Assembly (NCBI GenBank): GCA_008973525.1
Contig: WACJ01000250.1
Location: 310,001-374,000, forward strand
DNA: 64,000 bases
Direction: 5' to 3'
DNA from: Stenopsyche tienmushanensis
Taxonomy: Eukaryota; Arthropoda; Insecta; Trichoptera; Stenopsychidae
This document shows, one piece after another, positions 35,761 through 50,363 of the stretch. Below the pieces are notes generated by a model. The model saw only the letters and a program-made list of their open reading frames with translations. It was not told the origin of the DNA and made no database searches. The position numbers and the translations under genes were made by a program. Positions within the stretch are counted from its first letter, which is position 1, and the number at the start of each line of letters is the position of its first letter.

Positions 35761-38700
35761 ACATAATTATTCATATTAAAGAAATATTTAACAAAACAAG
35801 CATAGCAAAAGTGTATAGTAATCAATTAGAAGTTAAAATCAGAAACTCAAAGAAAAGCGCTTAGGTTTGATAAATCAAATCAAAATATTCCTAGAATTGA
35901 ATTGGGAAGTAATATCAAATTTCATCAGAGATACACGATCATTTTACATATAATGAGATGAAAAGCTTTATTAATTAAGAATATTTCATTTTAAGTTATA
36001 ACAAAATTATATCTTTTGCAATACTACTTTTTTTAAATTCTCACTAAAATATGCATACGTATTAAACATATTTTAATACTTTTTTTTGATTTGTACTCAA
36101 AAATATCTGCAGATTACACACATAGGTACCAAAATACAACAACAAAAAATTTACTTAATTACTTATAATATAAATAAAAGCTTAAAATTTTATTTTAAAC
36201 GACTGAAAAGAAAGACACGAAGGTTCACCCAAAACCACTATTTAATTTCAAAATGAAAAATATGTGTGTCGTATTGAAATTTGAAACATATGTCTCAAAT
36301 TTCGATACTTCTTTGAGGAAAAAAACATGTGGGACGGTCTTCATTTAACATTTATTTGTGACATGTATCAAGAATGATAAATTTTAGCAAATAAGTAAAT
36401 TTAGGGAATGTGAAATTTTGTCTTGAAACGAGAATTCTCGTGTTTCGCTGTTAACGTATTAAGATGTAAGTGATTTTCATATTTAATTTTCTTAAGAAAT
36501 CATTTGCATTTATCCTCATAAAAATAACATATTTCTACTAAGAAGACTATAGCATACATTTGAAAACTTTCAATTGACATCATCAATTGTGATATCATAT
36601 CATGATGATATGTTTGTAAATGACAAATGACGTAAAATAAATAATATGATAAATCAATCAACTTTTACGGTTCAAAGAGAAGTCCATTGTTTATCGCTTG
36701 ACGGATTAGATTTTCCAACGCGTTTTTACGCTTTTAAAATGTGATCATAAATCATTTTTCATACTATTTTGAAATGATGAATCTACCCTATAGTTTTAAC
36801 TAATGATTTGATGTAAAATGTAATCTATATAACAAGCAACGTATATATAACATATTGTGTGTATACGATCAGTGTCAAGATGATAGGATATAAAGGAATT
36901 GTTTCCATTCACACAGCAACCTTTAAAAATATTTGCAATATCCTAGCATGACGTGACAAAATGTTTATGAAATATTCAGAATATTTTTGCAAGTAAAATA
37001 TTTTTATCATGAATACCCTAAAAATTTATAAATTGGGTAAAATTATGGTTTATCGTACATTAATTACCATTTTTTTTATTTATTTCAATTAAATAATTTA
37101 TAGAATGCTAACAATGCTCTTATAATAATTTTAAATTGGATAAATAAACTGCCAGATGCTGTAAATTTCTTGGTTCAGTTCTTTTGTGGAGTTGTGAAAG
37201 CCAGTTAAGAAGAACAACAGCGTAGTTCACTTTTTTATTTGCGAGGAATCCTCGAGGGAGCGACGAGTCAGATCGAGGAGTTCAACCAATTAAGCTTCGA
37301 AGCTTTGAAAAAATGTATTTTTTTAAAGTTCAGACATTGCAGAAGATTTGCGGCAACGATTGGAATAGGAAAAACACAAACTATTTTCTCATGCTGCATT
37401 AAATCTACGAGCATCCATATGGAAACTATCGAACTGTGTTCAGTGAAATGAAGCCTTTCCAGTCTCGTACGTATTCAGGTCAATGTATTTTTTTTAATTT
37501 TCGAGAAATTCGTATCAGAAACGGTAATGTAGTACCGCGATTGAATCGTTTGATTTCTTTGTTACAAATGGATGATTAAATTTGGCTTCCATTTATGTCG
37601 AATTTATTTGGAGAGTGGGGTGTGACGAGTTCACATCGCATAAAATTATCCACTTAGAAATAAATCAGAGCTATTTTCGTTGTGAACAAAGTCCTGAATA
37701 TTGTCCAGTGGGATATTTGGAATCTTTATTACTTAAGGTCGTTTCGTTGATTCAATAATGGGGCATTTTTGCATGCTTGGCCATTTATAGACTAAGTGAC
37801 TAAAGTCACGACGAGTGGCCATTTAGCCATATAAGCGTGACCATAAAAAGCTTTCCAAAATCCTTTTTCATTAATTTCGACTAGGTCATGAATTTCATTT
37901 AAATTCTCTTACATTTGTAGAAAGTCTAAGGTGTAATTTTAAAGAGGTTGTTAAATAAGTGCTCTCATTCAATGTCGTAAAAATATTAGGACTCGTTCAA
38001 AAATGGATAAAGGAGCAATTGAAAAGATTGCCAAAAAATAAATTTAGAATATGTGAGTTTGGATAACACGTAGGTATTTCAAAAGGTATAAGGCACGATA
38101 CGTGGAAAAAACTTTACAACATTCAGAAGCTTCGTTATGGCTTTGAGAACTTTTTCTAGATTGCTTATAGAAACATTCAAACTGTCCAAAGAAATATTAA
38201 GAGAATGAGTGGCGTCATTTGATTATAAAGTAGTGAAGCGAAAATAAAATTTTCCGAAGCGGAAATACAAAGATATTGAAACGCAATAAAATTCGACATT
38301 TTATACGGGGTTGACTTTTTTCGGGGTATTTCTAATAAGGAAGAAGAGATTATTGCGTTGCCGAGAATAACGATTTATTCCTCGAATCCAACAATATTCC
38401 GAATTCCTCGAACAAAATTTTATTTTAAACTTCGCCAACTTATCGTGAGGGGTCTCTTTCTAAAATATTAAAGCAAAAATATTTTAGCTGGCTTTATGTA
38501 TATTCCACTGTAAGACAAAGTTGAGCTACGCAATTCGCGATAGCTGGTTTAAGCGACTGATCCAGAATCTATTTATGGAAAGTAATTTTTCTTTGGAGAG
38601 TTATGAAAGGATTTCAAGTTCTTAAATAAGCCCCGACTTACACAAGAATGCATCGTGAATATTAAATGAAAAATTATAGAACTATATTTAGGGGATGATA

Positions 38701-38874
38701 ATAAATATCTATAAATTTTTCATAGGCTAGAAACTAGTCTAGTTGTGGTTCTTGATAAATATTTAATTGCATATTTTATTAATTATTAGATGAAGAATTT
38801 AGCTTTATTTATTATCGTATTAAGTTATTTTGGATATACATGTGATCAGGGGCATGCAAAATCATGATGAAATA
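35761..38874. other. Upstream non-coding DNA
   Basis: AT-rich, with a less AT-rich, CpG-containing patch at about 37160-37860. The 70-codon plus-strand opening at 37239-37451 is not recognisable. Small inverted repeats occur at 36570-36620. Confidence 0.4.
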
Positions 38875-39205
38875 TAGGGTGCGACATGGAAACTACCTTA
38901 TTTTAAAAAATATTAACACAAACAGTACTACATATTAGTATAATTATTTTTTTCGTGTTACAGAAAAATATTCAAATATTATATCATTAAGGTAACCTCT
39001 GTTCTGGTCAATGCATAGAGATATTTTTTAAGCTTCTTATCAGGCTACGGCAGGAAAACGTTCATATTTGAAACGCGTTTTTAAAACTAACTAATACTTT
39101 TTTTAAATGTCTTTCTATAATATGAAAAAAATAATTACACTGACATCTCCTATACTGTTTGCGTAATTCTCTTTTAAAATAGGGTAGTTTCCCTGCCGCA
39201 CTCTG
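38875..39205. mobile_element. Mariner-like MITE with ~70-bp terminal inverted repeats
   Basis: Left end TAGGGTGCGACATGGAAACT, then ACCTTATTTTAAAAAATATT and AACACAAACAGTACT. The right end read inward is CAGAGTGCGGCAGGGAAACT, then ACCCTATTTTAAAAGAGAAT and TACGCAAACAGTATAGG. The ends are inverted copies for about 70 bp, flanked by TA (38873-38874 and 39206-39207). At 331 bp and without a coding frame it is a non-autonomous element. TA flanks and the CAGRGTGCG end point to the Tc1/mariner superfamily. Confidence 0.65.
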
Positions 39206-42200
39206 TATCATTCATTTCGATTGATCATACTTTTAAGCTTTTTATAGTTTCAAAATGGACGATTTCTCCAAGTAAATTATAATAAATAATCGTTCACAGG
39301 AGGATTATATGGGCGAAAATTTTCAAAAACTATCGAATCTTTGCTATATGTTAGATGTTGATGATTTCAGCTATATCAAAAGTGTTCTAATTAGCATCTA
39401 AAAACAAAGCATAAAATACCTAATACGGATTACTTCCTAGCAAGAAAATTGAACAAGAAAATAAATAGCAACATATATTTTATAGTTATTAACGATGTTA
39501 TGTTCCATAAAACACGTATAATTGTCATGTTTATAAAGCTTTTAAAATAATTATTAGAAATTTGATTGATTATATCCTCGAAGATCACAAAATATAGTGA
39601 GGCCTGAACCATTTAAAAGTGAAAATGAAGAGCAATGACGATGATTGTAACAAAGCTCTTGACAAAATATATAAATAATATTTTTAAAATACATCTATCG
39701 TTGTCGAAAAATTAAAAAAGTCTATATTAATAGCTATTAAATAAAAAAATATAAATTATTTTAGTGAATTTTGATTCATTCTGTTATCATTATTAATTTT
39801 TATTCGTGGTATCTCTGCCAATTAAATTTCCAAGAATCCTTAATGTTCTTACATTATGCAGATATCCACCGTTTAATGCAATCGTAACATCTCTGTAATT
39901 GTTCCAGATTTATATAATGCTAAGAATAAAAAAAATGTAATGTTCTCATTCAAACTATTGCTTTAGTCTTATCGAATTTTATTTTCTATTGTGTAAAGGA
40001 ATTTTTGAAAATTATACCGTCAAAATCATTGCTAAAAATAATATGAGAAGATTGAGAAGCGCTGTAAATATTTTAATTTTGCCCCGGTAATAAAATGACC
40101 GAACTTTACAGTGTTGGATGTAAATTACTCGTCTGACGTTTTATGAAGTAATTTACAGTCGTCAAATAATTTTACGTTGTTCTATGAAATTTTTATCGTG
40201 TCCTATCTATGTATCTCAGTCGTTTTGTTGCATAATGTGGCACGAAAAACTACAATCTTACATTCGAAACCATAATTAGTTGCCGAAACAATAGTAAAAA
40301 CACTGAAAAAACGTATTACTAAATTCATTGGCACGAGCGAAGTCATAAAAATACGCTTTTAGGAGCTATTTTATACTTTGTACTTGGACAAATAAAAATA
40401 TAAGGAAACTATAAGTGAATAAACACGGATCTAAAGATACAATTCTAAATAAAGAGTTTTATTTGAATTTTTTTGTTGTTGTTGAAAAATGTTTGATTAT
40501 TGATGAGTTTAATAAACGAAATTAAAATTAAATGCGAATATTATGCGACTATCATGACCTAAACAAGTGCAAATATCCTATTGTCACTCATCGCTCCATA
40601 TTATTGAATCATATTTAATTAATTCAAACATAATTTCAATATCAATATCTGATCTTCGATATTATTTGAATGAAGTTATACTTTTTATACCACCAATATT
40701 GAAATATTCAATGTTTTATTGATTCATTTATCTACCATGAAAATGTGTGCTATATATCAGTAAATGGTTGTTTTTTGGCGATATAGAACATGTACCACAT
40801 TTTTTGTTAACTATAATTGCCGTTTTTGGATGCAAATAAAGCAAACCAGCAATTCTTAAAGCGTCAATTGATAATATAATGCCTTCTATGGCTTGTTAAT
40901 GCAATAAATAAATGTTTAATCAAAGACAAATAGACAAAGTATTATGTTGCGTTAATTGTTTTATAAGCTCATCTCCAATAATGAAGCATCCGATGAATTA
41001 AATTGATAATTCCATCTAAAGTATACCTTCAACAAAGAGTTACTCGGTTGAAGAAGTCAAATATTTTTGAGCTTTGATATTAAATTCCATAAAATATGAG
41101 TTTTTCTTATATTATAATTGTTAATTTGTCTTGATATTTTTTTATGCAATATGACATTTTTTTCTTTTAAACGCTAACGTTGCACTCTATTGAAAATTGC
41201 AGCAAAATTTTATTTCGAACTTCTAAAAGTGTTATTTGATATTTAAATTTATTCAAAAAATATGTATTTCGTAAATGTAAAATATTTCCACAGCATCTTC
41301 CCAAGGCAAGGATCCATTTACAACGATGGACTCATGTAAAAAAATGTCGTCAATTTTAGGGCATTGCAGATGTACTTAATGGCGGTTAGTAAAAAGCAAG
41401 GGACACACGTTGAGTAATTTGGGTCAGATAATTTCCACGTAAAGCTCTAAAGTCAGGTCCTCTTAAATTCCACGCTAAAAGGGGGTGCACATTATCCTAT
41501 TTATTTGGGTAGCGGAAATCCTTACCATGCGACTTAGCAAGTAAGTGGCGTATATTTCAAATCCTTAACCAATTATTCTATCATGGGGGAAAAATGTACA
41601 ATGTCAAGGTCGAATCGTGGGAGTATTTTTCAAAATTAATTTTCATTAACAAATTTTGAAGGAAAATTGGGCATTACTTTTCTTTTGTAGCATCGTTTTT
41701 ATTCCCTTCACTAAAAGCTTTTAAACAGTGAAGCTCCATTGTCTAAAAGCTCCTTCTTCAGAAAAGCCCAACGGCTCTCGTTGCTGTACTTATGGCCCAT
41801 CCTTAAATACTGAATTCCACAATCCGACCATGGAACAATAATTATCCCATAATGATCACATTACGTGATAGCAAGCAAAGAAGTTAATTGTTGGATGGAT
41901 ACAAAAGGTTCTTTAGGAGAACCTCTGGAAAAAAGCTCGAAGGTCACAAGAATACATTTTCTCCATTTTAAACCACGAAGAACAACAATAGAAGGGCTTC
42001 TCGGAAAGCGTTCTGTTACTTTCCATTCAACGCGATTTTTTCGGTGGAATTCACAAGAATTTGAATGAATAAAGGTAGTGTTATTTTTTAACACAGAAGG
42101 TGCATTGAAAAATACGAAAGACTGCCGTATACATTATGTAGAATACGTATGGATCTTATCTTTTAATAAAGCAATTTTTCAACATGTTCACGTACAGAAA

Positions 42201-43592
42201 CAAAAGGTGGAATCGTTTATATGGAACAGAATAAACAGCTTTCATACCGAAAAATATTGATTCCAATTTCCGTGCGTATGGCTTTTGGATTACGACCGTC
42301 GATCTTTTTGCAGGTAATAAGTAAGCAATCTAATACATTAAATGTAGTTTTTTAGAGTAACTTAATATATATAATTTGGTATTCTGGTCGAAAGAAAATT
42401 TTGGACTTTTAACTGTTGAGCTATTTAATTTTGAGTCCTAAAACTTACATAAATTCAAATTGATTTTATTTTTTGTTGTATTAATAATACATTGTTATGT
42501 ATTTCGTTATAAAATATGTTCGTGAAACTATTGATGCAAAATTTGATAAAAATATTGTCATCAACAATATAAAATTTATAGGCTTAATTCAACATCGCTT
42601 TGAATTTTTCATATGTTATCCAATCGCAAAATGATTGAAAAATTGATTGAATTACGCTAAACACAGTGCGACTATATCATATGACCCGATTCGTGCATTT
42701 GATTCGATAATACGACCACTTTTATAAAAGACCTGCAGTCAACCGGAGCAAAAAAAATCAACCCCTTCCAAAGAAATTATGTATGGAATATTCGTTCAAT
42801 TCCTCGCATAGATGATTTACATATCTAGTCTACAAAATATTTGATCGGAAACGTATGAACTCGCAGCCCATGGAAAATATAAGGCTGGAGTCTGGAAAAT
42901 CAGACATTTATGCACTCAGGAAGAAAACCTATCTATCGTACTTTGGAATATTTCTGCAAAAGTTTATGAAGTTTTAAAACTTGTGATATTTCTTTCAAGA
43001 GTTTTGTCTTGAAATACGAAAATCGCATGTGATATTTTCAATACGATAAGGAAATTCGGATAAAATGGTTGTTATTTTCTAGCACTGTGTTTGAAATTTC
43101 AATACGAAATCTAGATCACACCAATTGACTACTCGTATAGGAGGATTTGCGCATACATACATTCTATGTGAAATATGAATGAGTTTTCAACAACTGAAAT
43201 ATAAGGCTTTACAAGACTAATAATAAGAAGATAGATCTCTTCGCACTATAAAAATCTTATGTCAGTGAATCATCATTACAGTGCAGTAATATATAGTTCA
43301 CTGCAAGCCTAAGACTTTTTTTAAATTTTCAACCGGTGGGTTACTTAGGTGTCGAAGAGTAGTTTCACAACCTTTTCCATAGAGAATACCGTTGATTATA
43401 AGAACTTATCAGTTTTTCTTGAAAGGTATTGAAAATATCACGATGCTGTAAATATGCATAAATCCTAAAATCGACCTACATGTAAATACTTTGTTTTGGT
43501 CACACAATCGGCTTCTTTTTCGTTGTAAATTTTTATGACGGCATTATACCTTGTTCGTTATACGTATATCAAAATTCGTACAACAAAAAAAT
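39206..43592. other. Upstream non-coding DNA
   Basis: AT-rich. The less AT-rich block at 41290-42310 has open frames on both strands (plus 41865-42068, minus 41861-42094), which together look more like a conserved non-coding or chance block than a gene. The segment at 40467-40530 resembles 29724-29790. No gene supported. Confidence 0.4.
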
Positions 43593-43698
43593 AGTGAATT
43601 TGCATGATTTTATGATATGATTCGCTCTAAATGTTGCGATAATGCTATGCTCCAAATACGGCAAATTTTACTAACCATAAAATCATATCGAATTCATT
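43593..43698. repeat. Imperfect inverted repeat with ~58-nt loop
   Basis: The left arm 43596-43614 (GAATTTGCATGATTTTATG) is the imperfect reverse complement of 43676-43695 (CATAAAATCATATCGAATTC): the 11-bp inner part is perfect, with one mismatch and one offset in the outer part. Size and shape are compatible with a hairpin RNA, but the loop is long. Confidence 0.35.
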
Positions 43699-46600
43699 CA
43701 ACGTGAACTTATATCAATATCGTTTATGGCCAATTGAGAGTCATTAAGTATCAAAATAACGTATTTTTGTTGCAAAATTTGGTTTTTATGGAACATATCA
43801 TTAATATGAAATTAAAACGTTCAGACCTTTTAGGTAGAATTTAAATGATAATACTCAGCAGCTTTGAATAGCATAATTTGATTTTATAAATTGACACGAA
43901 CGGCTTAAATGTCCCTCGTTTTTATATATGGTAAACTAGGATGAAGACAATTGTAAGAGATGGTGCGGTACTATATAATAGTTATCGTATTATACATTTT
44001 TTCCATATTAGATATTCTAGGTTTGAGCTCGAATTCTTGCATTAAAAGGTCAGTAGACAGCCACATGCGCTGAAAGTTGATCAGCATTACTCGCTAGCTA
44101 CGCTTTATCCATATCTATGAGGTCAATGGCAGTAGTCTTCTATTGCTTGAATATTTTATTGCCAACAACCACAAAGTGATATATTTTCTTGGTGCACATA
44201 TGCTTCGCGAAGGAGATGTTTTTCGTGAAACATTTTGCGAAGATCCTTATTCGCGATGTATTTTTAAGAGTATCGTGTTTAGTTTGTTGTATGGCGAAGG
44301 ACTACATACATACATATAACATGAAGTGAGCCGATTAAAGGCCGGGTAAAAGCTAACCACAGGCGGTTTAGGTGAATTTATTTTGCAGAAAACCCACGAT
44401 TCTCTATTCACCCAGAGATGGCAGCAGCAAATTAATTAAATTTAATGCGGCCTCGGACAAAGGGTATGGGTTGGTCGAAACTGGAAAATAGTACCTTAAT
44501 ATATAAATATAAATGGGCACATTGCTCCTAACGCCCACTGGCTTCGACGATATTTATAACCTAATACAAATTTACTTGATTGAATTCCTCCGAATACTGC
44601 TTGCGATTAAGTGCCAGAGCACACACTGCGAACGAATAAATAAATTTGACGTGTTCAACCCTGGTTTGTATTAATATGATAATGTTTGGTTCGTAGTCAT
44701 TTTGAAAATTGGCTCATTTGACGGAGGGGATGACAATTTGCGTATTGGTAATCGTGTGTAGTGGAACAAATATTCGGATCGTAGCGAAACAATGACGATT
44801 TGCATAGTTGATCAATGTTGAGGATTGAATCAATATGTATAAGAAAGCACAGGCTAAATTTACTTAAATAAATACCAAGTTGACTCAGCTCTTATGTTAT
44901 ACAATTAGGTGAATAATAAACTTCAAAAATCACAAAAAAATTATACTATGCGTCCCAATTAATTATAAGAATTTAATTAAGTTTTCTTAATTTTTCTCAA
45001 TAAAGAGTACATAAATAACTATCTTACTTATTTGACTACTTTTAAAGAATCGTTTGTATATTTCATGATGAGGGGTAAGTATTTTTTGATTAACTCATTG
45101 AATTTTAGCTTCTTTTTATTAAAGGATCGTTTTATATAAAAAATGTTCTAATTTATCAGCCAATTCCGAACCTTAATTTATTTTAGCAGATTCTCTCAGA
45201 ATTTCTCTTCGGTCTTATATATTAAGTAGTGAAAATCGATTCTTTAACATACCAAATCATCCTTTACTTGCAAAAAAGTGGAATTAAGGCCATTATTTAG
45301 ATGCTGGGTTGAATGAGTATGATGTTTATAGAATTTTATTTACTAATATTTCCAAAAGTATGCTTTTTGTCATTGCAGTCTTCTATCCAGGTCATGCGAG
45401 TTGTTTTTCATCTTTTCCATTACTAGATGTGTATGATCAATATATTTTCCACGGATGGGTGATCTTTTCAAAATTGTGGATCTTAATTTGTTGTCATACT
45501 AATTGTTTTTTCATTAAAGTTCATAGTTTTAATAACAGACGACGATCTGTTTGATAATTTCAATGCAGAGAAATTATCAAATCTTATATGTTATATTAAT
45601 ATTTGATGTTTATTTCAAAAACTACGTTATATAAATATATTGTTAGTTTTAGAAGTAAATGTTTTAATAGATATTAAACTCATTTAGCTATACTTCTATT
45701 TCAGCTTTTATAGATAAAAAAGGTTATTTAAAAATTAAAGTTGGCCTTAATTCCATAATATCTCCTTATATTCTCCTTATATAAAACTACTACAACTTTC
45801 TTTTAAATAATTATCGGACGTAGCGGATCCTCATTTAAGGCTTTTTTTTAGAGGTATTTAAACAGGAATTTGTAGATAGAGGAGAATCTATGGGTGAGCA
45901 AATTATTTACCAAGCCTTATTTAATTAATTGTCCTTAATCATTTTATTTTCTTGCATTAATGAGAGATTTTGAAACGATCTGTGAATTTTAAATGCATAT
46001 TATTTGAGAATGTTCATGCATTGCAGTTCATTCAAATATAAATATGTCAGTACCTTAAAACTAAATTTTGTGCCTTTTATGACCGTTCTTATGCCGGAGT
46101 GCATGATGAGATGAAAATATAGATGTATATAATAATATAGTAAGCTATCTGTAAGATGTAAGATTGAAATTTTGGAGCCATCTATGAGTACATTGAATGT
46201 AATCTCAAGTTTGGAAAGCGAAGGAAATGTCGAATAAAATGAAAATGCAGTGATACTATCTGAAAAGATGATTTATTATCGGAAGCTATAGATGGATTGA
46301 ATAAGGTTTGGTATTATATACTCTGTAGTTCTGATCCTCTTAAAATACCTTTCAACCAATATGTAGTACTGAAAATTTAAGGATGCATTAAATAAAATCA
46401 CTACAATAATATGTATAAAACTTTGCAATCACTATTTTTTGAGCATCGATGGTGGCTTTAATTGAAATTTGATGATGACATGTTAAATTAGTTCTATGAC
46501 GAATCATATCCTACGAACTTATTGAATGATGTGCTCTAAATAAATGTACATATATAGCTCACAGTTTTTTATGTTAAAGTAAGGATGAAATTGAGATTCC

Positions 46601-48639
46601 TGAATCTCAATGTGAAAAAATTGACAATTATTCTTATCAAGAAAAAAAAAACTTTCCAAAATAGATGTCTTGTCATAAAAAGGATGCATTTTGACCATGA
46701 AATGGGGCTCATATTTTTTTAAATGTAATGCCAAGAAAATACATTTATGAAAAACTTTAGATTCATACGTTTTCCCAAGAAAGCACAAAGATTTAAACGT
46801 GTAAGTACGAAGAAATTTAAAGACAATAACCAAGCATACCATATGAAAATATTTTAATTGATGAATAATTCATTCCTTCAGAAGCTTTATGCCTATTCAC
46901 AAAATATATGCCAAATAAAACAAATACATTTGGCATAAGATATTGGCAAACAACCGACAATATAATGAGATGTATTTAAAAAAAAATGAAATCAAATACA
47001 GATTACTGCAGGGGTAGATGTTTAGATCAGAGGATAAGTTAAAATCTATTTTATCATAATTTTACATGTATTTCTTGAATTTCGCGTAATTATTGATTTA
47101 CGCGACGTAACCTTATTTATATTAAATTAAATGTTTTTTTTGAACTGTGTTTTTCTTCGTCTGTTAATTTGACGGGTATGTATTAAAATTAATCAATAAA
47201 CGTTTCGAGTAAAAATAGAATAAAATTTTAAGCCGTAAAAGTATTGATATATTAATATTTTCTTGATACATTTCATCAAATCGCTTTAAATTGCAATGGC
47301 AAATTGGAGTATATAATGCGATGCGGGCTTTACAAACTTCATGACTGTAAATATAATTAAGTTTCATTTATGGTGAATTGGTATTAGAACAATGATTAAT
47401 ATTGTTATGTTCGAGAAAACAGTACAAAACTACGCTAAATGAAAATAGTTTGCTTGTTTGAACTATATTTTTACGTCGTTGCCTAAAACTCAAGTACACA
47501 ATTGTCAAAGTAGACATTCATTAGTACTGGTTGATTGGACCCCAGCGTTGAGCTCACAGAGATGGCAATATTCAGCTGCGGGTTAAAAAAGGATTAAAAA
47601 ATATACTCGACAAACTTTGCCTTTGGTTTCAAAATAAAACCTGGCGTTAATTTTGAATTTGCAATATTTTCACGCTCTTATATTGATGAATTTAAGCAAC
47701 CATAACTGTTTTGGTTCTAACGTATTTTGCTTATTAATTTTAAGCCTGATATTTTAACATAATTCAAACAAATCTGTGGACTCTGATATTCGCTCAACGT
47801 ACGTCGTATATATCGTACTTTTAGTTGAGAATGATTGATATAAATTTGGTGTTTGGATAACATCGTTTAATAAATTAAATACCAATTTTCATATATATTT
47901 TTGCCTTTTTAACATCAAATTAATAATAAGAAAGCCAAGCCAATTTTCATATGATCCTTTTTAACTTTTTTTAAATGCGCTTGATAAAAAGCTATTTGCA
48001 TATATTTTTTTTGAAGTATAATATCGTATTACTTGCATCAATTATTTATCTTTTCGCAATTTTTATTTGAGGATTTGATCCATTTTCAATAAAGTTAAAT
48101 TAGCAATATCAACATCAGTCTCTCTATATTTATATATAATATTATGCAACGAATTTTTTGTTTCATTTTCTGGCCCTCAGATTTACTATTATTATATGGT
48201 TAGTAGATGCATTCTGCTTCTTATTTATTATCTTGTTAAATAAGAAAAGTGTAAAGTGTACATATAAAAATATATGCATGATTGTAATTACTTAAAACGT
48301 TAGTAAAAAACGGATTTTCGATCGCATTTTTGGTTTTTAAAGGCAAAATTATATTTAAACTTTTACCTATAAAGGTAATCGGATAACAGATATTTCGAAC
48401 TATCTATCGAATTCATTTTCAAGGATTAACTAATCGACCTCTGTCGTGAAAAAATAATTATTCTGGTAGCCCTATTCTGTGAGTTACACGATCACTAGAT
48501 GCCTGAGGACGTGGTATAAGGAAGTTATTTCCTACTATTATAACCACAGATTTAAAAGTTATGACGATTAAAAGGTGAAATTTTGGGTATTCTTTCAAAA
48601 TGTAAAAAAAAATCTATTTCGACAACCCTGATACTTGGA
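43699..48639. other. Upstream non-coding DNA
   Basis: AT-rich, with a less AT-rich patch at 44320-44810. A pair of inverted GGAATTAAGGCCA 13-mers sits at about 45287-45299 and 45742-45754. The 107-codon minus opening at 46519-46842 and the 81-codon plus opening at 45309-45554 are phenylalanine- and cysteine-rich, as expected of chance frames in T-rich DNA. Confidence 0.4.
46590..46611. repeat. Perfect short hairpin
   Basis: ATTGAGATTC, CT, GAATCTCAAT: ten-base arms with a two-base centre. It lies inside an otherwise unsupported minus-strand opening. Confidence 0.5.
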
Positions 48640-48735
48640 ATATATGATCTATGTGTGAAACATAACAAAGACTATCAAAAAAATTGTCGGTCCATGTGAA
48701 AAACACCCTGTGTATATATATATGTATATAGTTAG
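48640..48735. mobile_element. Possible transposable-element terminus with TA microsatellite
   Basis: GTCGGTCCATGTGAAAAACA followed by CCCTGTGTA and (TA)n. Read on the minus strand this is CACAGGGTGTTTTTCACATG preceded by TA, resembling a Tc1/mariner end. Alternatively it is the 3' end of a non-LTR element with a microsatellite tail. No opposite end was found in the flanking kilobase. Confidence 0.25.
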
Positions 48736-50363
48736 TATCACAGGAATTAAAAATATACATTCAAAACATATATACATAGAATTCGTCTTGGTCTTGTGAA
48801 CACATTTATCTTATCCTTTAACTATTCCCTTATACCAAAAACTTTGAGAAGGATACTGACTTGGAATTGTAAATTCGGAAATCAGCATTGACAGTCAATT
48901 GAAATAGAACAATCGTGGTACATAATCAAAACTTTGTATAGATTTTGGTTCAGTTGACACAAATTGAGTTAGGTGTGAGCGACTGATAAAATGGTAGACA
49001 CATTTTGACATATCAATCTTGTTCGACGTTAAACGAAGAATGATTGTATGGTCGACTAAAAGTGATAATGTAAGTAGATTCCAAATTTATGTCCTACGTT
49101 CTCTTGTGATTTCCATGTTATATTGTTGATTTTAAGGATGCATTGAAGAAATAAATGGAATTTGAATAAATTCGCATGGCGACATTTTAATACTTATTTG
49201 ATTGCCAGGAATGTTTATAAAATGGATTCATCAATCACTTTTATTTAAAATGGTTTAGTATAAAAATATTCTATCTTAATAATGATTAGATATCTTTATT
49301 AAGCTCCGCAATTTAATTATTGGACTCCTAAACCAAATAGAGTTTGAACCCATTTTTGAATTTATCAAATTTATTAAAGCGTATAGAGAGCGTAGAGATT
49401 TTTATTGAAATTTCATATGCAAATTATTAAGTGCATTAATTCTAAATTAAAATGATATTTTTTTCTCAAAAAAATAACCTTCAAACATGAAAATTCAGAA
49501 GTATTTAAACTTAATTTCATCTTTAAACACTTATTATACCATTGATACATGAAGCTTGGAAGATTTATTGTGATAATTTCAGAAAATACCTTATTAAGCA
49601 ATGTTGCAAGGCATTAGATGATAATAAATAAGCAAGCGTTATCATACAGTATTCAAAAATAATTTGATTTGTGAAAAAATATTGTAATGGATATTAATGG
49701 TTAATTTTGAACTAAAACTTATTCTTGGGAGTGGTAGAAAAGTTTGTTTAATTGATTAGCTTCCAAATATTGAACCGTGATTAGGTAACTGCAGATTTGG
49801 CTTTTCAGCGATAGAAGACTCACCGCAAGATTAATAATCTGTATCAGCTAATTTGCATTATCTTCAAACTGGAAGTCTATATAAATTTGCTTACATTCTT
49901 CATGGAAATTAATGATAATTTTTCTGAAACTCCTTAGCGTTCCACTAAGTGCCCGAAGCAATTTGCGAAGTGAATAATTCAGAACTTTCGATACATTTCC
50001 CCCACTTTCATACGAGAACTTTCGCACGAGCCTATAAAATAACACGAAAATAGCCTAAATTAGTCGAAAAGCTTTTCAAATGCATGTTTAATATTAGTTG
50101 ATAATATTAGACTTCAAATAGAATGTGACGACTTTCACTAGTTTAAATCTGCTGTTTATTAAAGTATATTGATGTGTGCGCCGAAAGTACATAAAAGTGG
50201 CAGATTAATATAATAGAGGGTCCGGGTGTAATTTGCTGGTTGGGGTGTGTGGGGCTAATCACTTAAATTTTAACATGTCGGGGAGAATTAATATGATCAA
50301 TTATTCACTAGAAAGAAACTTAGTATATTCTCTTGGTTGATGCTTGTTTAAAGCCGAATAAAA

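Noticed and set aside
41861..42094. Open frames on both strands in a less AT-rich block
   Set aside because: Neither frame shows a known motif or exon boundaries; probably composition-driven.
46519..46842. 107-codon minus-strand ORF rich in Phe, Cys, His and Lys
   Set aside because: Composition is that of a chance frame in A/T-rich DNA. It contains a perfect hairpin and has no recognisable motif.
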